64,000 bases of DNA, from positions 868,001 to 932,000 of the forward strand of contig CP024846.1 of assembly GCA_004564215.1 (NCBI GenBank), in the 5' to 3' direction. Below, in pieces: positions 45,843 through 55,360 of this stretch. The stretch comes from Beijerinckiaceae bacterium (GTDB taxonomy: Bacteria > Pseudomonadota > Alphaproteobacteria > Rhizobiales > Beijerinckiaceae). The first letter of the stretch is position 1. Each line of letters opens with the position of its first letter. The translations under genes and the position numbers were made by a program. The notes beneath the pieces are model-generated. The model did not search any database and was not told the DNA's origin. It was given only the letters and a program-made list of their open reading frames with translations.

Positions 45843-45864
45843 CGCAAAGCATCCTGGCTTTGCG
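45843..45864 (+). terminator. hairpin after the MFS gene
   Basis: Perfect eight-base-pair stem CGCAAAGC/GCTTTGCG with a six-base loop, ten bases after the MFS stop codon. No T tract follows, so it is only a candidate. Confidence 0.4.
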
Positions 45865-45928
45865 CTCGCCCGTGATGGAATAGGGATCGCTCGAAGCCTG
45901 AAGGACTTTTCCAATAGGAGATAGAATA

Positions 45929-46348
45929 TTGCACAGCCCGATACTCGCGCCACTTGTCGCGCTCGTCCTATGGTCGTTCGTAATGTGGGCTTGGCTCTAT
46001 GCGACGCGTATTCCGGCGGTAACGATGGGCAAAATAGTCTACGACCCCCACCGTCCCGCCGAAGAGTTTCATGCTCAGCTACCCGCCCGGGTGCGCTGGA
46101 AGGCGGATAATTACAACAACCTCATGGAGCAACCAACCCTCTTCTATGCTGTGACGTTGACATTGGCGCTGCTTGGGGCAGGCGAAGGTTTGAACACCGG
46201 CCTCGCTTGGCTGTATGTCGGCCTGCGAATTGCGCATAGTCTCGTTCAGGCGATTGTCAACGTTGTCATGCTTCGCTTTGCCATCTTCATGGCCGCGTCG
46301 TTCGTTCTGCTGGTGATGTCGGTGCGTGCTGCCTTTATCGTGTACTAG
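45929..46348 (+). CDS. MAPEG family membrane protein
   Basis: A 139-residue four-helix membrane protein with the MAPEG pattern: RWKADNYNNLMEQPTLFYAVTL and LAWLYVGLRIAHSLVQA. MAPEG proteins include glutathione transferases and eicosanoid enzymes; bacterial members mostly lack assigned substrates. The start appears to be TTG at 45929, placed eight bases after AGGAG-ATA; no ATG lies before the first helix. Confidence 0.83.
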   Translation: MHSPILAPLVALVLWSFVMWAWLYATRIPAVTMGKIVYDPHRPAEEFHAQLPARVRWKADNYNNLMEQPTLFYAVTLTLALLGAGEGLNTGLAWLYVGLRIAHSLVQAIVNVVMLRFAIFMAASFVLLVMSVRAAFIVY

Positions 46349-46380
46349 AATGCGAGATCAGTCGACGACACGAAGCCTTA

Positions 46381-46420
46381 CGAAAATTCAAAGCGGGTCG
46401 CGCAAAAAAGTCCTAACGGC
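46381..46420. repeat. 40-bp direct repeat, left copy
   Basis: Matches 47668-47707 at 32 of 40 positions, including TCGCGCAAAAAAGT without mismatch. Read on the minus strand it encodes AVRTFLRDPL then stop, against AFGTFLRETL then stop at the true end of the beta-propeller gene. It looks like a diverged duplicate of that gene end. Confidence 0.6.
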
Positions 46421-46526
46421 ATAAACACTGTTTCCGGCGGCGCGGGTTTCAAAAATCGGGTTTCTTCGCGAGCCACGACGTCGGACCGCTTGCCACTGGC
46501 CCCGCGCGCGCCGTTGTTTTTGGACA

Positions 46527-47504
46527 TCACCGTCCTATCGACAGATGCGATAGTCGAAAGAAAGAGGAAAGGATCTTGATGGCAATGCCGACAAAGCCGG
46601 TGCCGCCATAAAACCCGCTTTTGTTAAGCTGGACATATACATAGGCCGGTTGGTCCGAATGATTGGTCAATTCGCACACGAAGAACCCTTCGCGGGCTCT
46701 CACCGAGTTAAAAAGGATTCTGGTCGCGGCAGCAAATTCTCGCAGTCTGACTCGAATCATACCGAGCGCCCTTTTAGACTTCCGCGACAGATTTTTTTCG
46801 TTGAACTTCCCCTTCTCGGTAATGGCGGCTTTATAATCATCGGGATGGCACAGGCTGGTCGGCCGGAGCTTGGAGTCGACATTGATGGTCGCGGCGATGA
46901 CATTGCCGAGCGCAAAGTCTCGGCTCTCGCCCGGTTCCAATCGTTCGCACCATACCATCGTCCGGCCGGCAAGACACAAAATGGCAGGCTTGGAAAAATT
47001 GCGTATGGGATAAGTCCTATAGGCATAGGGAGCGCGCGACCAACTCATCACCGACGCATTGCAGGGCACCGATCTCATCACCACATTGGGCGATGAGCAT
47101 AGATAGGCAGTCTGCAAAAACTGAAGCGGCGGCGCGCCCTCCTTGGCAAGATCCGACAAGTCGATTTTCTCGACAACATTGCCATCGCCCGCCGTCAATA
47201 ATATCTCGCGTTGCTTGGTCAGAGTCTTGATCATATTGAGTTTGACATCCCCGCCGCCACAAAGCATGCGCATGAAGGTGTTGAACTCATTCATGATCCA
47301 CGAGTGCTGCGGTATCGGATGCGGGCTCTGGCGCGGAACATTCTTTGTTCCCGGCCATCGGCAAACGGAGCGGCCCGGCTGATCAAAAAAATACGTGTTC
47401 GGACCAAGGGTCACCACAATGCCCTCGCCTTTTTCTAAAGGATGAAAATCGCTCTCTCCCTCTTCCAGGAAGAGGCGGGTTATATTGAAAAAAGGATCCC
47501 GCAT
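46527..47504 (-). CDS. protein of unknown function between direct repeats
   Basis: A 325-residue protein, not recognised. It has no signal peptide or membrane helix at the N-terminus (MRDPFFNITRLFLEEGESDF). The middle (LLTAGDGNVVEKIDLSDL, ILCLAGRTMVWCERLEPGESRDFALGNVIAATINV) looks like a beta-rich fold and loosely recalls AIM24-like proteins, but I would not assign it. It contains about eight cysteines. The DNA is AT-richer than its neighbours. It is bracketed by a pair of similar 40-bp direct repeats, suggesting insertion. Confidence 0.65.
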   Translation of the reverse strand: MRDPFFNITRLFLEEGESDFHPLEKGEGIVVTLGPNTYFFDQPGRSVCRWPGTKNVPRQSPHPIPQHSWIMNEFNTFMRMLCGGGDVKLNMIKTLTKQREILLTAGDGNVVEKIDLSDLAKEGAPPLQFLQTAYLCSSPNVVMRSVPCNASVMSWSRAPYAYRTYPIRNFSKPAILCLAGRTMVWCERLEPGESRDFALGNVIAATINVDSKLRPTSLCHPDDYKAAITEKGKFNEKNLSRKSKRALGMIRVRLREFAAATRILFNSVRAREGFFVCELTNHSDQPAYVYVQLNKSGFYGGTGFVGIAIKILSSFFRLSHLSIGR

Positions 47505-47667
47505 AAAACCTCACCACAATTGGAGAGCGGCCTTGGCCGGTCGACCTTGACACTTCAGCGAGCCACGATGCCGTCGTCAGCCTCCGGCGCAGAGCAGGTC
47601 CGCGCTGGTTTCCCTCCCGTTGAGTATGGCGTGCGTAAAGGCAGCCTAAAATCGACGCCGGCTCATT

Positions 47668-47707
47668 CCGAAATTCAGAGCGTTTCGCGCAAAAAAGTTC
47701 CAAAGGC
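47668..47707. repeat. 40-bp direct repeat, right copy (contains the end of the beta-propeller gene)
   Basis: Partner of 46381-46420 in the same orientation. It includes the stop codon and last ten codons of the beta-propeller gene at 47675. Confidence 0.6.
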
Positions 47708-48637
47708 GCGGGGGCCGTCGCCGACCGGCATTTTCGCCGTCACGGCGAGCGTTTCCGCATTGATGACCCACACTTCATTCGAGAACCAGTTGACGACATA
47801 GACACTATTGCCGTCAGCGCTGGTCTCTATGCCCTCCGGATAGTCTCCGACCGAAATCCGCTTGACCGGCTGCAGAGTGGCGAGATCGAACACAGAAACC
47901 GTTCCGCCATACTGGTCGGTCGAAAAGCCAAGCCCCTTTGCCAGCGCGACGGCGTAGGGCCGCTTGCCGACCGCTACGCTGCCAAGAAGCTTGCGGCCAA
48001 CAAGATCGACGACGGACACATCATTGCCTTCGACATTCGCGGTATAGGCGCGCTGTCCTTGCGGATCGATGGTGACGCCGAATGGATGGGCGCCGACCTT
48101 GATCGTGCCCTTCCGGGTGAAGGTCTTTGCATCGATGATCGAGATCTGATCGTCGTCGCGATCCGCTGTGACGATCAGCGAACCATCGGACGTCAAGGCG
48201 ACGCCGGAGGGGGATGCACCGACGGTCACAGTTGCGACGATGGTGCCGGTTGCCAGATCGATTTTATAAAGGCGCGGTTCATAAAAACCGGCGACATAGA
48301 TGAAGCCCCCGCCTGGATCGGCAGCGATGCCGAGCGGCGTGTCCGGAATCGCGATCCGCGCGACGACCTTGCGCGAAACCGTATCGATGACCGAGACAAA
48401 TTTAGCTTCTGGACTTGTGACATAAGCGGTTCGCCCGTCGCGGGCCATTGCGATGCCGGCCGGCTTGCCCGAAATCGGAATACGCGCAACGACCTGCCGA
48501 GACGCGAGGTCAAGCACGCTGACCTCATCGCCGGTTTGGTCGGTGATGAAGGCCTCGCCGGCCCCCGCGGGAGCGCGGCCAAGGAGCAGCGCCAGACAGA
48601 GCCAAAGCAAGCGCGCTTTCACGTCCCAGCCCCTCAT
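47675..48637 (-). CDS. exported YVTN family beta-propeller protein
   Basis: About 320 residues from the ATG at 48637: a signal peptide (ARLLWLCLALLLGRAPAGAG) and then seven or so repeats of about 42 residues of the kind VSVLDLASRQVVARIPISGKP, each ending with an AYV or YTAN strand. Such periplasmic propellers accompany PQQ-dependent alcohol and methanol oxidation in several methylotrophs, though their biochemical role is unclear. The start overlaps the 3' end of the MxaD-like gene by some 11 bases from 48648, so co-expression is likely. Confidence 0.87.
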   Translation of the reverse strand: MRGWDVKARLLWLCLALLLGRAPAGAGEAFITDQTGDEVSVLDLASRQVVARIPISGKPAGIAMARDGRTAYVTSPEAKFVSVIDTVSRKVVARIAIPDTPLGIAADPGGGFIYVAGFYEPRLYKIDLATGTIVATVTVGASPSGVALTSDGSLIVTADRDDDQISIIDAKTFTRKGTIKVGAHPFGVTIDPQGQRAYTANVEGNDVSVVDLVGRKLLGSVAVGKRPYAVALAKGLGFSTDQYGGTVSVFDLATLQPVKRISVGDYPEGIETSADGNSVYVVNWFSNEVWVINAETLAVTAKMPVGDGPRAFGTFLRETL

Positions 48638-48647
48638 CGGACGCCTG

Positions 48648-49193
48648 TCACTTGGCTGCCTCGACTTTCTGCTTGAGACCTTCGAGGCCGGCATGGAAAA
48701 TCTTGCCGACAGCCTTTAGCGCGGCCTCGTCGTTCAATTCCGGCGGCGGGTCGTTATTGGGAAAACCGCGATAAAAGGCGGCACGCCATTCGACCTTGCT
48801 CTTGCCCCCTTCGGCAGGAGAAACAGCGATGGTTGCGGAATAATTATTGACCGGCAAAACTTTCACATCGACGTTATCGATGCGGTAAGAATAACTCATT
48901 TCCGCCGGCTCATATTTGAACAGGCTTTCGTCGATCGTCGCACCATTATCGAGAACGAGCTGGCGTTTGGCAACATCCGGCTGGTTGCCACCCGTGCCAG
49001 TGGTCTTGACCACACCGGCGAGCCAACTCATATCTTGAAAATCGCCAATTGTGGCCCAAACCTTGGCAGGAGGTGCATTGATTTCAATGGACTCGGTAAG
49101 TTTCTGCCGTGACGGTCCGTGCGCCCAGCCGGCATAAGGTAGCGCCGTGGCGACAAAAACAATCAAGATCGACTTTGCGAGTTTTCCAGCCAT
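48648..49193 (-). CDS. MxaD-like periplasmic SRPBCC protein
   Basis: A 181-residue protein with signal peptide (cleavage after AGWA) and a START/SRPBCC fold: SIEINAPPAKVWATIGDFQDM, KRQLVLDNGATIDESLFKY and SYSYRIDNVDVKVLPVNNYSA. This matches the MxaD group, which improves electron transfer between methanol dehydrogenase and its cytochrome cL. It is followed directly by the beta-propeller gene. No dehydrogenase gene is within the window, so the partner is unknown. A long stem-loop lies 43 bp upstream of the start. Confidence 0.85.
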   Translation of the reverse strand: MAGKLAKSILIVFVATALPYAGWAHGPSRQKLTESIEINAPPAKVWATIGDFQDMSWLAGVVKTTGTGGNQPDVAKRQLVLDNGATIDESLFKYEPAEMSYSYRIDNVDVKVLPVNNYSATIAVSPAEGGKSKVEWRAAFYRGFPNNDPPPELNDEAALKAVGKIFHAGLEGLKQKVEAAK

Positions 49194-49235
49194 TCTCTTA
49201 CATTCCCTTTTTGTGCCAATCGGGCGGCTTTTTGG

Positions 49236-49282
49236 ATCTCTTCTTGAATTTTCCGTGGGATGGCGAAAATTCGAGAAGAGAT
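49236..49282. other. 18-bp imperfect stem-loop between divergent genes
   Basis: ATCTCTTCTTGAATTTTC (49236-49253) pairs with GAAAATTCGAGAAGAGAT (49265-49282) across an 11-base loop. The only irregular pair would be G-U in RNA. No T tract follows on either strand, so it is not a standard terminator. It lies upstream of both mxaD-like and pepN. Confidence 0.8.
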
Positions 49283-49430
49283 TATGCGTATTCTTGAGCT
49301 GCGTTTATCAATTCATGGATCGGGCCGCCTGGGTAGCGGAGCGCATTTTGTGCCCGTTGGGGCTCGACCCTAGGATCGCCCTTTTCCCTGTGCACTATAT
49401 GTCCCGCCGTCTCAAACTATAGAGGTTTCG

Positions 49431-52103
49431 ATGCGTACCGATATCGCCGAGCCCGTTCGCCTGAAAGACTACAGGGTTCCCGATTATCTGATCGACAAGG
49501 TCGATCTCGATGTCAAGCTTCATCCGACGGCGACCCGGGTCATGGCGCGCCTCGCGATCCGCCCAAACCCGCAGGGCCGACCGAAGGCGCCCCTCGTTCT
49601 GGACGGCGATGCCCTCGTCGCCAAGCGGATCGCGCTCGATGGCATCGAACTCGATATGCAAAATCCGGATCCAAAATTCGGTGTCATCACCCCCAACCAG
49701 TTCACATTGACGGCGCCGCCCGCGCGCGCTTTCACCTTGGATATAGAAACCGAAATCGATGCCCAGGCGAATACGAGGCTGATGGGACTCTACCGGTCGG
49801 GATCTGCCTATTGCACGCAGTGTGAAGCCGAAGGTTTCCGCCGCATCACTTATTTTCTCGACCGGCCCGATGTCCTCAGCATTTATACAGTCAGACTGGA
49901 GGCGGACCTTTCCGAAGCGCCCCTCCTCCTCTCAAACGGCAACAAAATTGCCGAGGGCAAGATCGAGGGAACCTCGCGTCACTTTGCGGTTTGGCACGAT
50001 CCGCATCCAAAGGCCGCCTATTTGTTCGCCCTCGTCGGCGGCGACTTGGGCTCGATATTCGATGAATTTATCACTCGCTCAGGACGCAAAGTCGCGCTTG
50101 GGATCCATGTCGAACATGGGAAGGAACCATTCGCGGCTTATGCGATGGATGCCTTGAAGCGCTCGATGGCCTGGGATGAAGAAAAATATGGCCGCGAATA
50201 TGATCTCGACGTTTTCAACATCGTGGCGGTCTCAGATTTCAACATGGGAGCGATGGAAAACAAGGGCCTGAATATCTTCAACGACAAATATGTTCTCGCT
50301 TCTCCCGTGACCGCAACGGATACGGATTACGCCCAAATCGAAGCGGTAATCGCGCATGAATATTTTCACAACTGGACCGGCAACAGGATCACTTGCCGCG
50401 ATTGGTTCCAGCTTTGCCTCAAGGAAGGCCTGACGGTCTTCCGCGATCACGCGTTTTCAGCCGACATGCGTTCCGCCCCGGTGCGGCGGATCAGCGACGT
50501 GCGCACCTTGCGCGCGCAACAATTTGTCGAGGATGCGGGACCGCTCGCCCACAATGTGCGGCCGGACAGCTATTTTGAAATCAATAATTTCTACACTGCC
50601 ACGATTTACGAAAAAGGCGCCGAAGTCATCCGCATGCTGAAAGTGCTCATCGGCGACGACGCCTTTCGCAAGAGCATGGATCTTTATTTTGATCGCTATG
50701 ACGGGACTGCGGCCACGATCGAGGATTTCATCTCCTGTTTCGCCGAGACCGCGCAGCGGGATTTGACCGAATTTTCCAGGTGGTATCATCAATCCGGCAC
50801 CCCCGTCGTCGAAGTCACATCTTCCTACGACGAAGTCGAAAAGCTCTTCACACTCGAATTTGTGCAAAGCTGCAAACCGACACCAGGCCAAGATAAGAAA
50901 CTGCCTTTTGTCATTCCGATTGAACTCGGTCTCGTCGTTCCCGATCAAGGCGATCTGGACCTCGGCGCCACGCGTTGCGAAGGCGTCAGTGCGGCGGAAT
51001 TGTCGCGCGGGGTCCTTGAGTTCTCGACGCCGCGGCGGCGGGTCCTGTTTCGCGACATACCGGTCCGCCCGGTTGCCTCCCTCTTCAGAGGATTTTCGGC
51101 GCCGGTCCGGCTTGACCACGCGGTGAGTGAGGCCGATCTCATTACCCTCATCGCCCATGACAGCGACGGGTTCAACCGCTGGCAGGCCGTGCAGACCTAT
51201 GCAGCCCGTTTGCTCATGCATTCGGTTGAACTCATTCGTGCGAATAAGACACCCCAGCGCGACAATGAATTCATTGGGGCGCTTCGGATCCTAATCGAAA
51301 AAAGCGCCGATCCGGCCTTTACGGCGCAGGCCATCGCATTGCCCAGCGAAGCCGACATTGCGCGCGAGATCGGTGAGGATGTGGATCCAGATGCAATCCA
51401 TCTTGCCCGCGAAGATTTGCGCAAGGCCATCGGGGAGGACCTCAAGGGCACCTTGCATGCAACCTACGATCGGCTCGCGGATGATGGACCCTATTCGCCC
51501 GACGCCGTGGCCGCGGGAAGGCGCGCTCTGCGCAACACCGCACTCGATCTTTTCGCCGCCGGAGATCGAACCGAAGGCGCGCTGCTTGCCACATGCCAGT
51601 TCGAGACCGCCAAGACAATGACCGACGAGATCGCCGCGCTCGGCGTGCTCGCCCAATTGCCAGGCCTAGAACGGGAGCGGGCCCTCGCCGGCTTCTATCG
51701 CGCCCACGCCGGCGATGCGCTGGTCATCGACAAATGGTTTGCGATGCAGGCCATCATTCCTGAACAAGCCACCTTGGACCGCGTCAAAGCCCTTATGGGT
51801 CACCAGGCATTCTCGATGAAAAATCCGAACCGGGTTCGATCGCTCATCGGCGCCTTCGCGGCAGGAAACCAAACCCAGTTCAACGCCCCAGATGGCAGCG
51901 GCTATGATTTCGTGGCGGCGATGGTCCTTGAGCTCGACGCCAAAAACCCGCAGGTTGCGGCGCGGCTTTTGTCCGCCTTCAAAAGCTGGCGAACTCTGGA
52001 ACCAAAGCGCCGGACACTGGCCGAACGTGCCTTGCGCCACGTCGCCGGTGCGGCCGGACTGTCTCCCGATGTAAAAGACATCGTCGAACGTTCGCTTGCC
52101 TAA
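49431..52103 (+). CDS. pepN: aminopeptidase N
   Basis: An 890-residue M1 family zinc aminopeptidase of the E. coli PepN length. The exopeptidase motif GAMENKG is at residues 273-279 and the zinc site HEYFHNWTGNR has His309, Glu310 and His313. C-terminal domains follow the bacterial PepN plan. It removes N-terminal residues from peptides during cytoplasmic protein turnover. The adjacent 3' gene is 45 bp away on the same strand. Confidence 0.97.
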   Translation: MRTDIAEPVRLKDYRVPDYLIDKVDLDVKLHPTATRVMARLAIRPNPQGRPKAPLVLDGDALVAKRIALDGIELDMQNPDPKFGVITPNQFTLTAPPARAFTLDIETEIDAQANTRLMGLYRSGSAYCTQCEAEGFRRITYFLDRPDVLSIYTVRLEADLSEAPLLLSNGNKIAEGKIEGTSRHFAVWHDPHPKAAYLFALVGGDLGSIFDEFITRSGRKVALGIHVEHGKEPFAAYAMDALKRSMAWDEEKYGREYDLDVFNIVAVSDFNMGAMENKGLNIFNDKYVLASPVTATDTDYAQIEAVIAHEYFHNWTGNRITCRDWFQLCLKEGLTVFRDHAFSADMRSAPVRRISDVRTLRAQQFVEDAGPLAHNVRPDSYFEINNFYTATIYEKGAEVIRMLKVLIGDDAFRKSMDLYFDRYDGTAATIEDFISCFAETAQRDLTEFSRWYHQSGTPVVEVTSSYDEVEKLFTLEFVQSCKPTPGQDKKLPFVIPIELGLVVPDQGDLDLGATRCEGVSAAELSRGVLEFSTPRRRVLFRDIPVRPVASLFRGFSAPVRLDHAVSEADLITLIAHDSDGFNRWQAVQTYAARLLMHSVELIRANKTPQRDNEFIGALRILIEKSADPAFTAQAIALPSEADIAREIGEDVDPDAIHLAREDLRKAIGEDLKGTLHATYDRLADDGPYSPDAVAAGRRALRNTALDLFAAGDRTEGALLATCQFETAKTMTDEIAALGVLAQLPGLERERALAGFYRAHAGDALVIDKWFAMQAIIPEQATLDRVKALMGHQAFSMKNPNRVRSLIGAFAAGNQTQFNAPDGSGYDFVAAMVLELDAKNPQVAARLLSAFKSWRTLEPKRRTLAERALRHVAGAAGLSPDVKDIVERSLA

Positions 52104-52148
52104 CAGATCGCCGACGTCTCTTATTCTTTGCAAGCTTGAGGACAGACC

Positions 52149-52823
52149 ATGACAGAGGCCATCTGGACAAAGGTCGACCGCTACATCAATGACATGCTCG
52201 TGCCGTCCGATGCCGCCTTGGATGCTGCAATCGAAGCCAGCAATAAGGCCGGCCTGCCGGCCATCAGCGTCACGCCCAGCCAGGGCAAGTTCCTTCATCT
52301 GCTGGCGCGTCTGCAAGGCGCGCGGCGAATTTTGGAAATTGGCACACTCGGCGGCTATAGCACGATCTGGCTGGCCCGCGCGCTCCCGCCTGGGGGAAGC
52401 TTGGTCACGCTCGAGATGGACCCGAGGCACGCCGAAATCGCTCTTTCGAATATTTCGCGGGCGGGTTTGGCGGACAAGGTCGACCTCCGCATTGGGCGCG
52501 CCTTGGACACCTTGCCACGTCTTGCCGGCGAGGGCGGCGGTGCCTTCGATCTTACCTTCATCGACGCCGACAAGCGGAGTATCCCCGATTACTTCATGTT
52601 CGCATTGAAGCTTTCCCGGCGCGGAAGCTTGATCATCGTCGACAATGTCGTGCGCGAGGGGGCGGTGGTCGATCCCGAAAATGACGATCCCGACGTGCTG
52701 GGCATTCGCCAATTCAATAGTGTTCTCGCCGCCGAACCGCGGGTCAGTGCGACCGCGATCCAAACCGTCGGCGCCAAGGGCTATGACGGTTTTACCCTGG
52801 TCCTGGTCACCGATAATGTCTAG
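52149..52823 (+). CDS. class I SAM-dependent O-methyltransferase
   Basis: A 224-residue methyltransferase of the caffeoyl-CoA/catechol type. The SAM motif RILEIGTLGGYSTIWLARALP and the metal/substrate segments DLTFIDADKRSIPDYFMFAL and GSLIIVDNVVREGAVVD are all present. Bacterial members methylate catechol-like hydroxyls in a Mg-dependent way; the substrate cannot be read from sequence. It is downstream of pepN and may be co-transcribed with it. Confidence 0.92.
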   Translation: MTEAIWTKVDRYINDMLVPSDAALDAAIEASNKAGLPAISVTPSQGKFLHLLARLQGARRILEIGTLGGYSTIWLARALPPGGSLVTLEMDPRHAEIALSNISRAGLADKVDLRIGRALDTLPRLAGEGGGAFDLTFIDADKRSIPDYFMFALKLSRRGSLIIVDNVVREGAVVDPENDDPDVLGIRQFNSVLAAEPRVSATAIQTVGAKGYDGFTLVLVTDNV

Positions 52824-52999
52824 CTCGTGCCCCGCCGCCCGCCCTACCCGATCGCAGGGCTAAGGCAATCTGCAGCGTCGCGATCAAATCTGCGTTCACT
52901 CTTCATTAATCTCTGGACAAAATCTAAAAGTCAGACTCTCATGGAGCTGATTCGGAGAGGTGCGGCACATCACTCCGGTCAGTTTCGAGGGGGCCTGAC

Positions 53000-55360
53000 A
53001 TGGCGCGCGCAGACGCGGCGCATGCTTCTGCGCACGCAGGGGCATTGCGCGTACTTGCCTGTACGACGACGCAATCTGCGACTCTACGTTTAGCCAAGGT
53101 GGAAGTTTGGGTCCGGCGCGCTGTGCCGGCCATGGTCGTGCTTTTCATCGGGGTGCTTGTCTCGATCACCGTGATCATGACGCGCGAAGCCTATGATCGC
53201 GCGGTTACGGATGCATTTTCCGAACTCGAATTGGCCGCCGCAGTCGCTGCCAGTGACGTGAATACTGCGCTCAAACAGGCGTCGGAAAGCGACGCCGAGA
53301 CGGTTCTGAGCCAGGCCGTGCCGTCCCGCCTGTTGGCCCAGGGCCAACAGCTCATCGTGACCGACCGCGCCGGCAACATCGCAGCGAGCGTGCCGCCTTT
53401 GCGCGGCTTCACCGGTTCGCTGAACGATTATTTGGGGCCGGCGCAGCCATTGACGGTGTTCGCCGAGAAGGCCGGCGTGTTGCGCATCGATTTGGCGGAC
53501 GGCTCGGACGCCTTGGCGACGGTACGCACGCTCGATCCGCCCTTTGGTCAGCTGGCCATCATTCATCCCATGGCCGCCGTGCTCTCCGACTGGGAAGCGG
53601 CCACCCTTCGCGTTGCGGTCCTTCTCATCTGCACCGTCCTTGTGCTCGTGGCGCTGGCCATTGCCTATTTCTGGCAAGCCTCCCGCGCCCGCGAGTCCGA
53701 TCACTTATGCGAACGGATGCAGGACCGGGTCGATACGGCGCTCAGCCGAGGACGCTGCGGTCTCTGGGATTGGGATCTCGCCCGCGGGCGCATCTACTGG
53801 TCGGATTCCATGTATGAGATCCTCGGCATGGAGCCAACCGGCCAGTTCATGTCATTTGGCGACATCAATGCGCTGGTTCATCCGCAAGATGGCGATCTTG
53901 CGATGATGGCGGAGATGCTGACCGGCTCGAAAGCCGACACGATCGATCATGCCTTCCGGATGCAGACCGTCAAAGGCGATTGGATCTGGTTGCGTTCGCG
54001 GGCCGAACTCGTCCAAGAGCGGCCGGGCGAAACACCGCACCTCGTCGGAATTGCGGTCGACATCACCGAACAAAAGGCGCTGGCGGAACGCACCGCCACC
54101 GCCGACATCCGCCTGCGCGACGCGATCGAGACCGTTTCCGAAGCCTTCGTGCTTTGGGATGCCGACAATCGGCTGGTCATGTGCAATTCAAAATTTCAAA
54201 AATTTCATCATCTGGCGAGCGACGCAATCCTCGCCGGGACGCCCTATGCGCAAGTCATGTCGAAAGGAACGCCGCCGCTCATCCAGACCCAAATCCCGCT
54301 CGGCGAACGCCCGCTCGCCGGGGCGCGCACCTACGAGGCGCGGCTAGGCGATGGCCGCTGGCTGCAGATCAACGAAAGGCGCACCAAGGACGGCGGCTAT
54401 GTTTCGGTCGGAACCGACATCACCGCCCTCAAACGCCACGAAGAGCAATTGATGGAATCCGAGCGCCGCCTCATGGCAACGGTCGCCGATTTGCGCAAGT
54501 CGCGCCAAACCCTGGAAGTGCAGGCGCAACAGCTCGCCGACCTCGCCGAACGATATTTGGAGCAAAAGGCCGAGGCCGAGACCGCGAACCGGGCCAAATC
54601 AGAATTCCTTGCCAATATGAGCCATGAATTGCGCACGCCGCTGAATGCGATCATCGGCTTTGCGGAATTGATGCAGCAAGAAACATTCGGCGCCCTTGGA
54701 TCACCGAAATATGCCGATTACTGCAGCGACATAACCAATAGCGGACGTTATCTGCTCGGCGTGATCTCCGATGTCCTCGATATGTCTCGCCTCGAAGCGG
54801 GCCGGGTCCACCTTCAGAAAAGCGACTTCGAAATCGACGCTGTGGTCGGTGACGCGGTCGCCGCGGTGCAAGCGATCGCCACCGAGAAGGAAATCAATGT
54901 CGTTGCCGAAACATTGCCGGAAAAAAACATTCACGCCGACCGCGCGGCGATTGAAAAAATCCTTACGATTCTTTTGCGCAACGCGGTCAAATTCACGCCC
55001 AATCACGGCCGCGTCAGCGTCCGCACACGGTTCGTTCAGGGGGCTTTGAATATCTATGTGGAAGACACCGGCATGGGGATCCCTCCTGGACCGCTGGCAC
55101 GGCTCGGACGGCCCTTCGAACAAATCGATGGTAGCCTCGACAATGGCATGAAGGGCTCGGGATTGGGTCTTGCGATCGCGCGTTCGCTGGTCGATCTGCA
55201 TGGCGGTTCGATCCGCATCCGATCATCGGTGGGGACCGGAACCATCGTCCTCGTCCATCTGCCGGATTCGCGGGACGTGCCGCGCCAGAAACTGCTTCTG
55301 GCGGCAGGCGCCCTGCGCCGGCCGGCAGAGCCCCAAAAGCTGCGGGCTTCAGCAGGGTGA
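53000..55360 (+). CDS. PAS-containing sensor histidine kinase of the PleC/PdhS type
   Basis: A 786-residue membrane kinase. Two membrane helices (about residues 40-62 and 200-222) flank a periplasmic sensor region. Next come two PAS domains (from about residue 245 and 370), then a HisKA domain with His542 in SHELRTPLNAIIGFAELM and a HATPase domain (DTGMGIPPGPLARLGRPFEQ, GSGLGLAIARSLV). The sequence after the histidine (FGALGSPKYADYCSDITNSG, LLGVISDVLDMSRLEAGRV) is typical of the PleC/PdhS group that controls DivK and cell polarity. Its last 12 bases overlap convergent glnE. Confidence 0.92.
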   Translation: MARADAAHASAHAGALRVLACTTTQSATLRLAKVEVWVRRAVPAMVVLFIGVLVSITVIMTREAYDRAVTDAFSELELAAAVAASDVNTALKQASESDAETVLSQAVPSRLLAQGQQLIVTDRAGNIAASVPPLRGFTGSLNDYLGPAQPLTVFAEKAGVLRIDLADGSDALATVRTLDPPFGQLAIIHPMAAVLSDWEAATLRVAVLLICTVLVLVALAIAYFWQASRARESDHLCERMQDRVDTALSRGRCGLWDWDLARGRIYWSDSMYEILGMEPTGQFMSFGDINALVHPQDGDLAMMAEMLTGSKADTIDHAFRMQTVKGDWIWLRSRAELVQERPGETPHLVGIAVDITEQKALAERTATADIRLRDAIETVSEAFVLWDADNRLVMCNSKFQKFHHLASDAILAGTPYAQVMSKGTPPLIQTQIPLGERPLAGARTYEARLGDGRWLQINERRTKDGGYVSVGTDITALKRHEEQLMESERRLMATVADLRKSRQTLEVQAQQLADLAERYLEQKAEAETANRAKSEFLANMSHELRTPLNAIIGFAELMQQETFGALGSPKYADYCSDITNSGRYLLGVISDVLDMSRLEAGRVHLQKSDFEIDAVVGDAVAAVQAIATEKEINVVAETLPEKNIHADRAAIEKILTILLRNAVKFTPNHGRVSVRTRFVQGALNIYVEDTGMGIPPGPLARLGRPFEQIDGSLDNGMKGSGLGLAIARSLVDLHGGSIRIRSSVGTGTIVLVHLPDSRDVPRQKLLLAAGALRRPAEPQKLRASAG

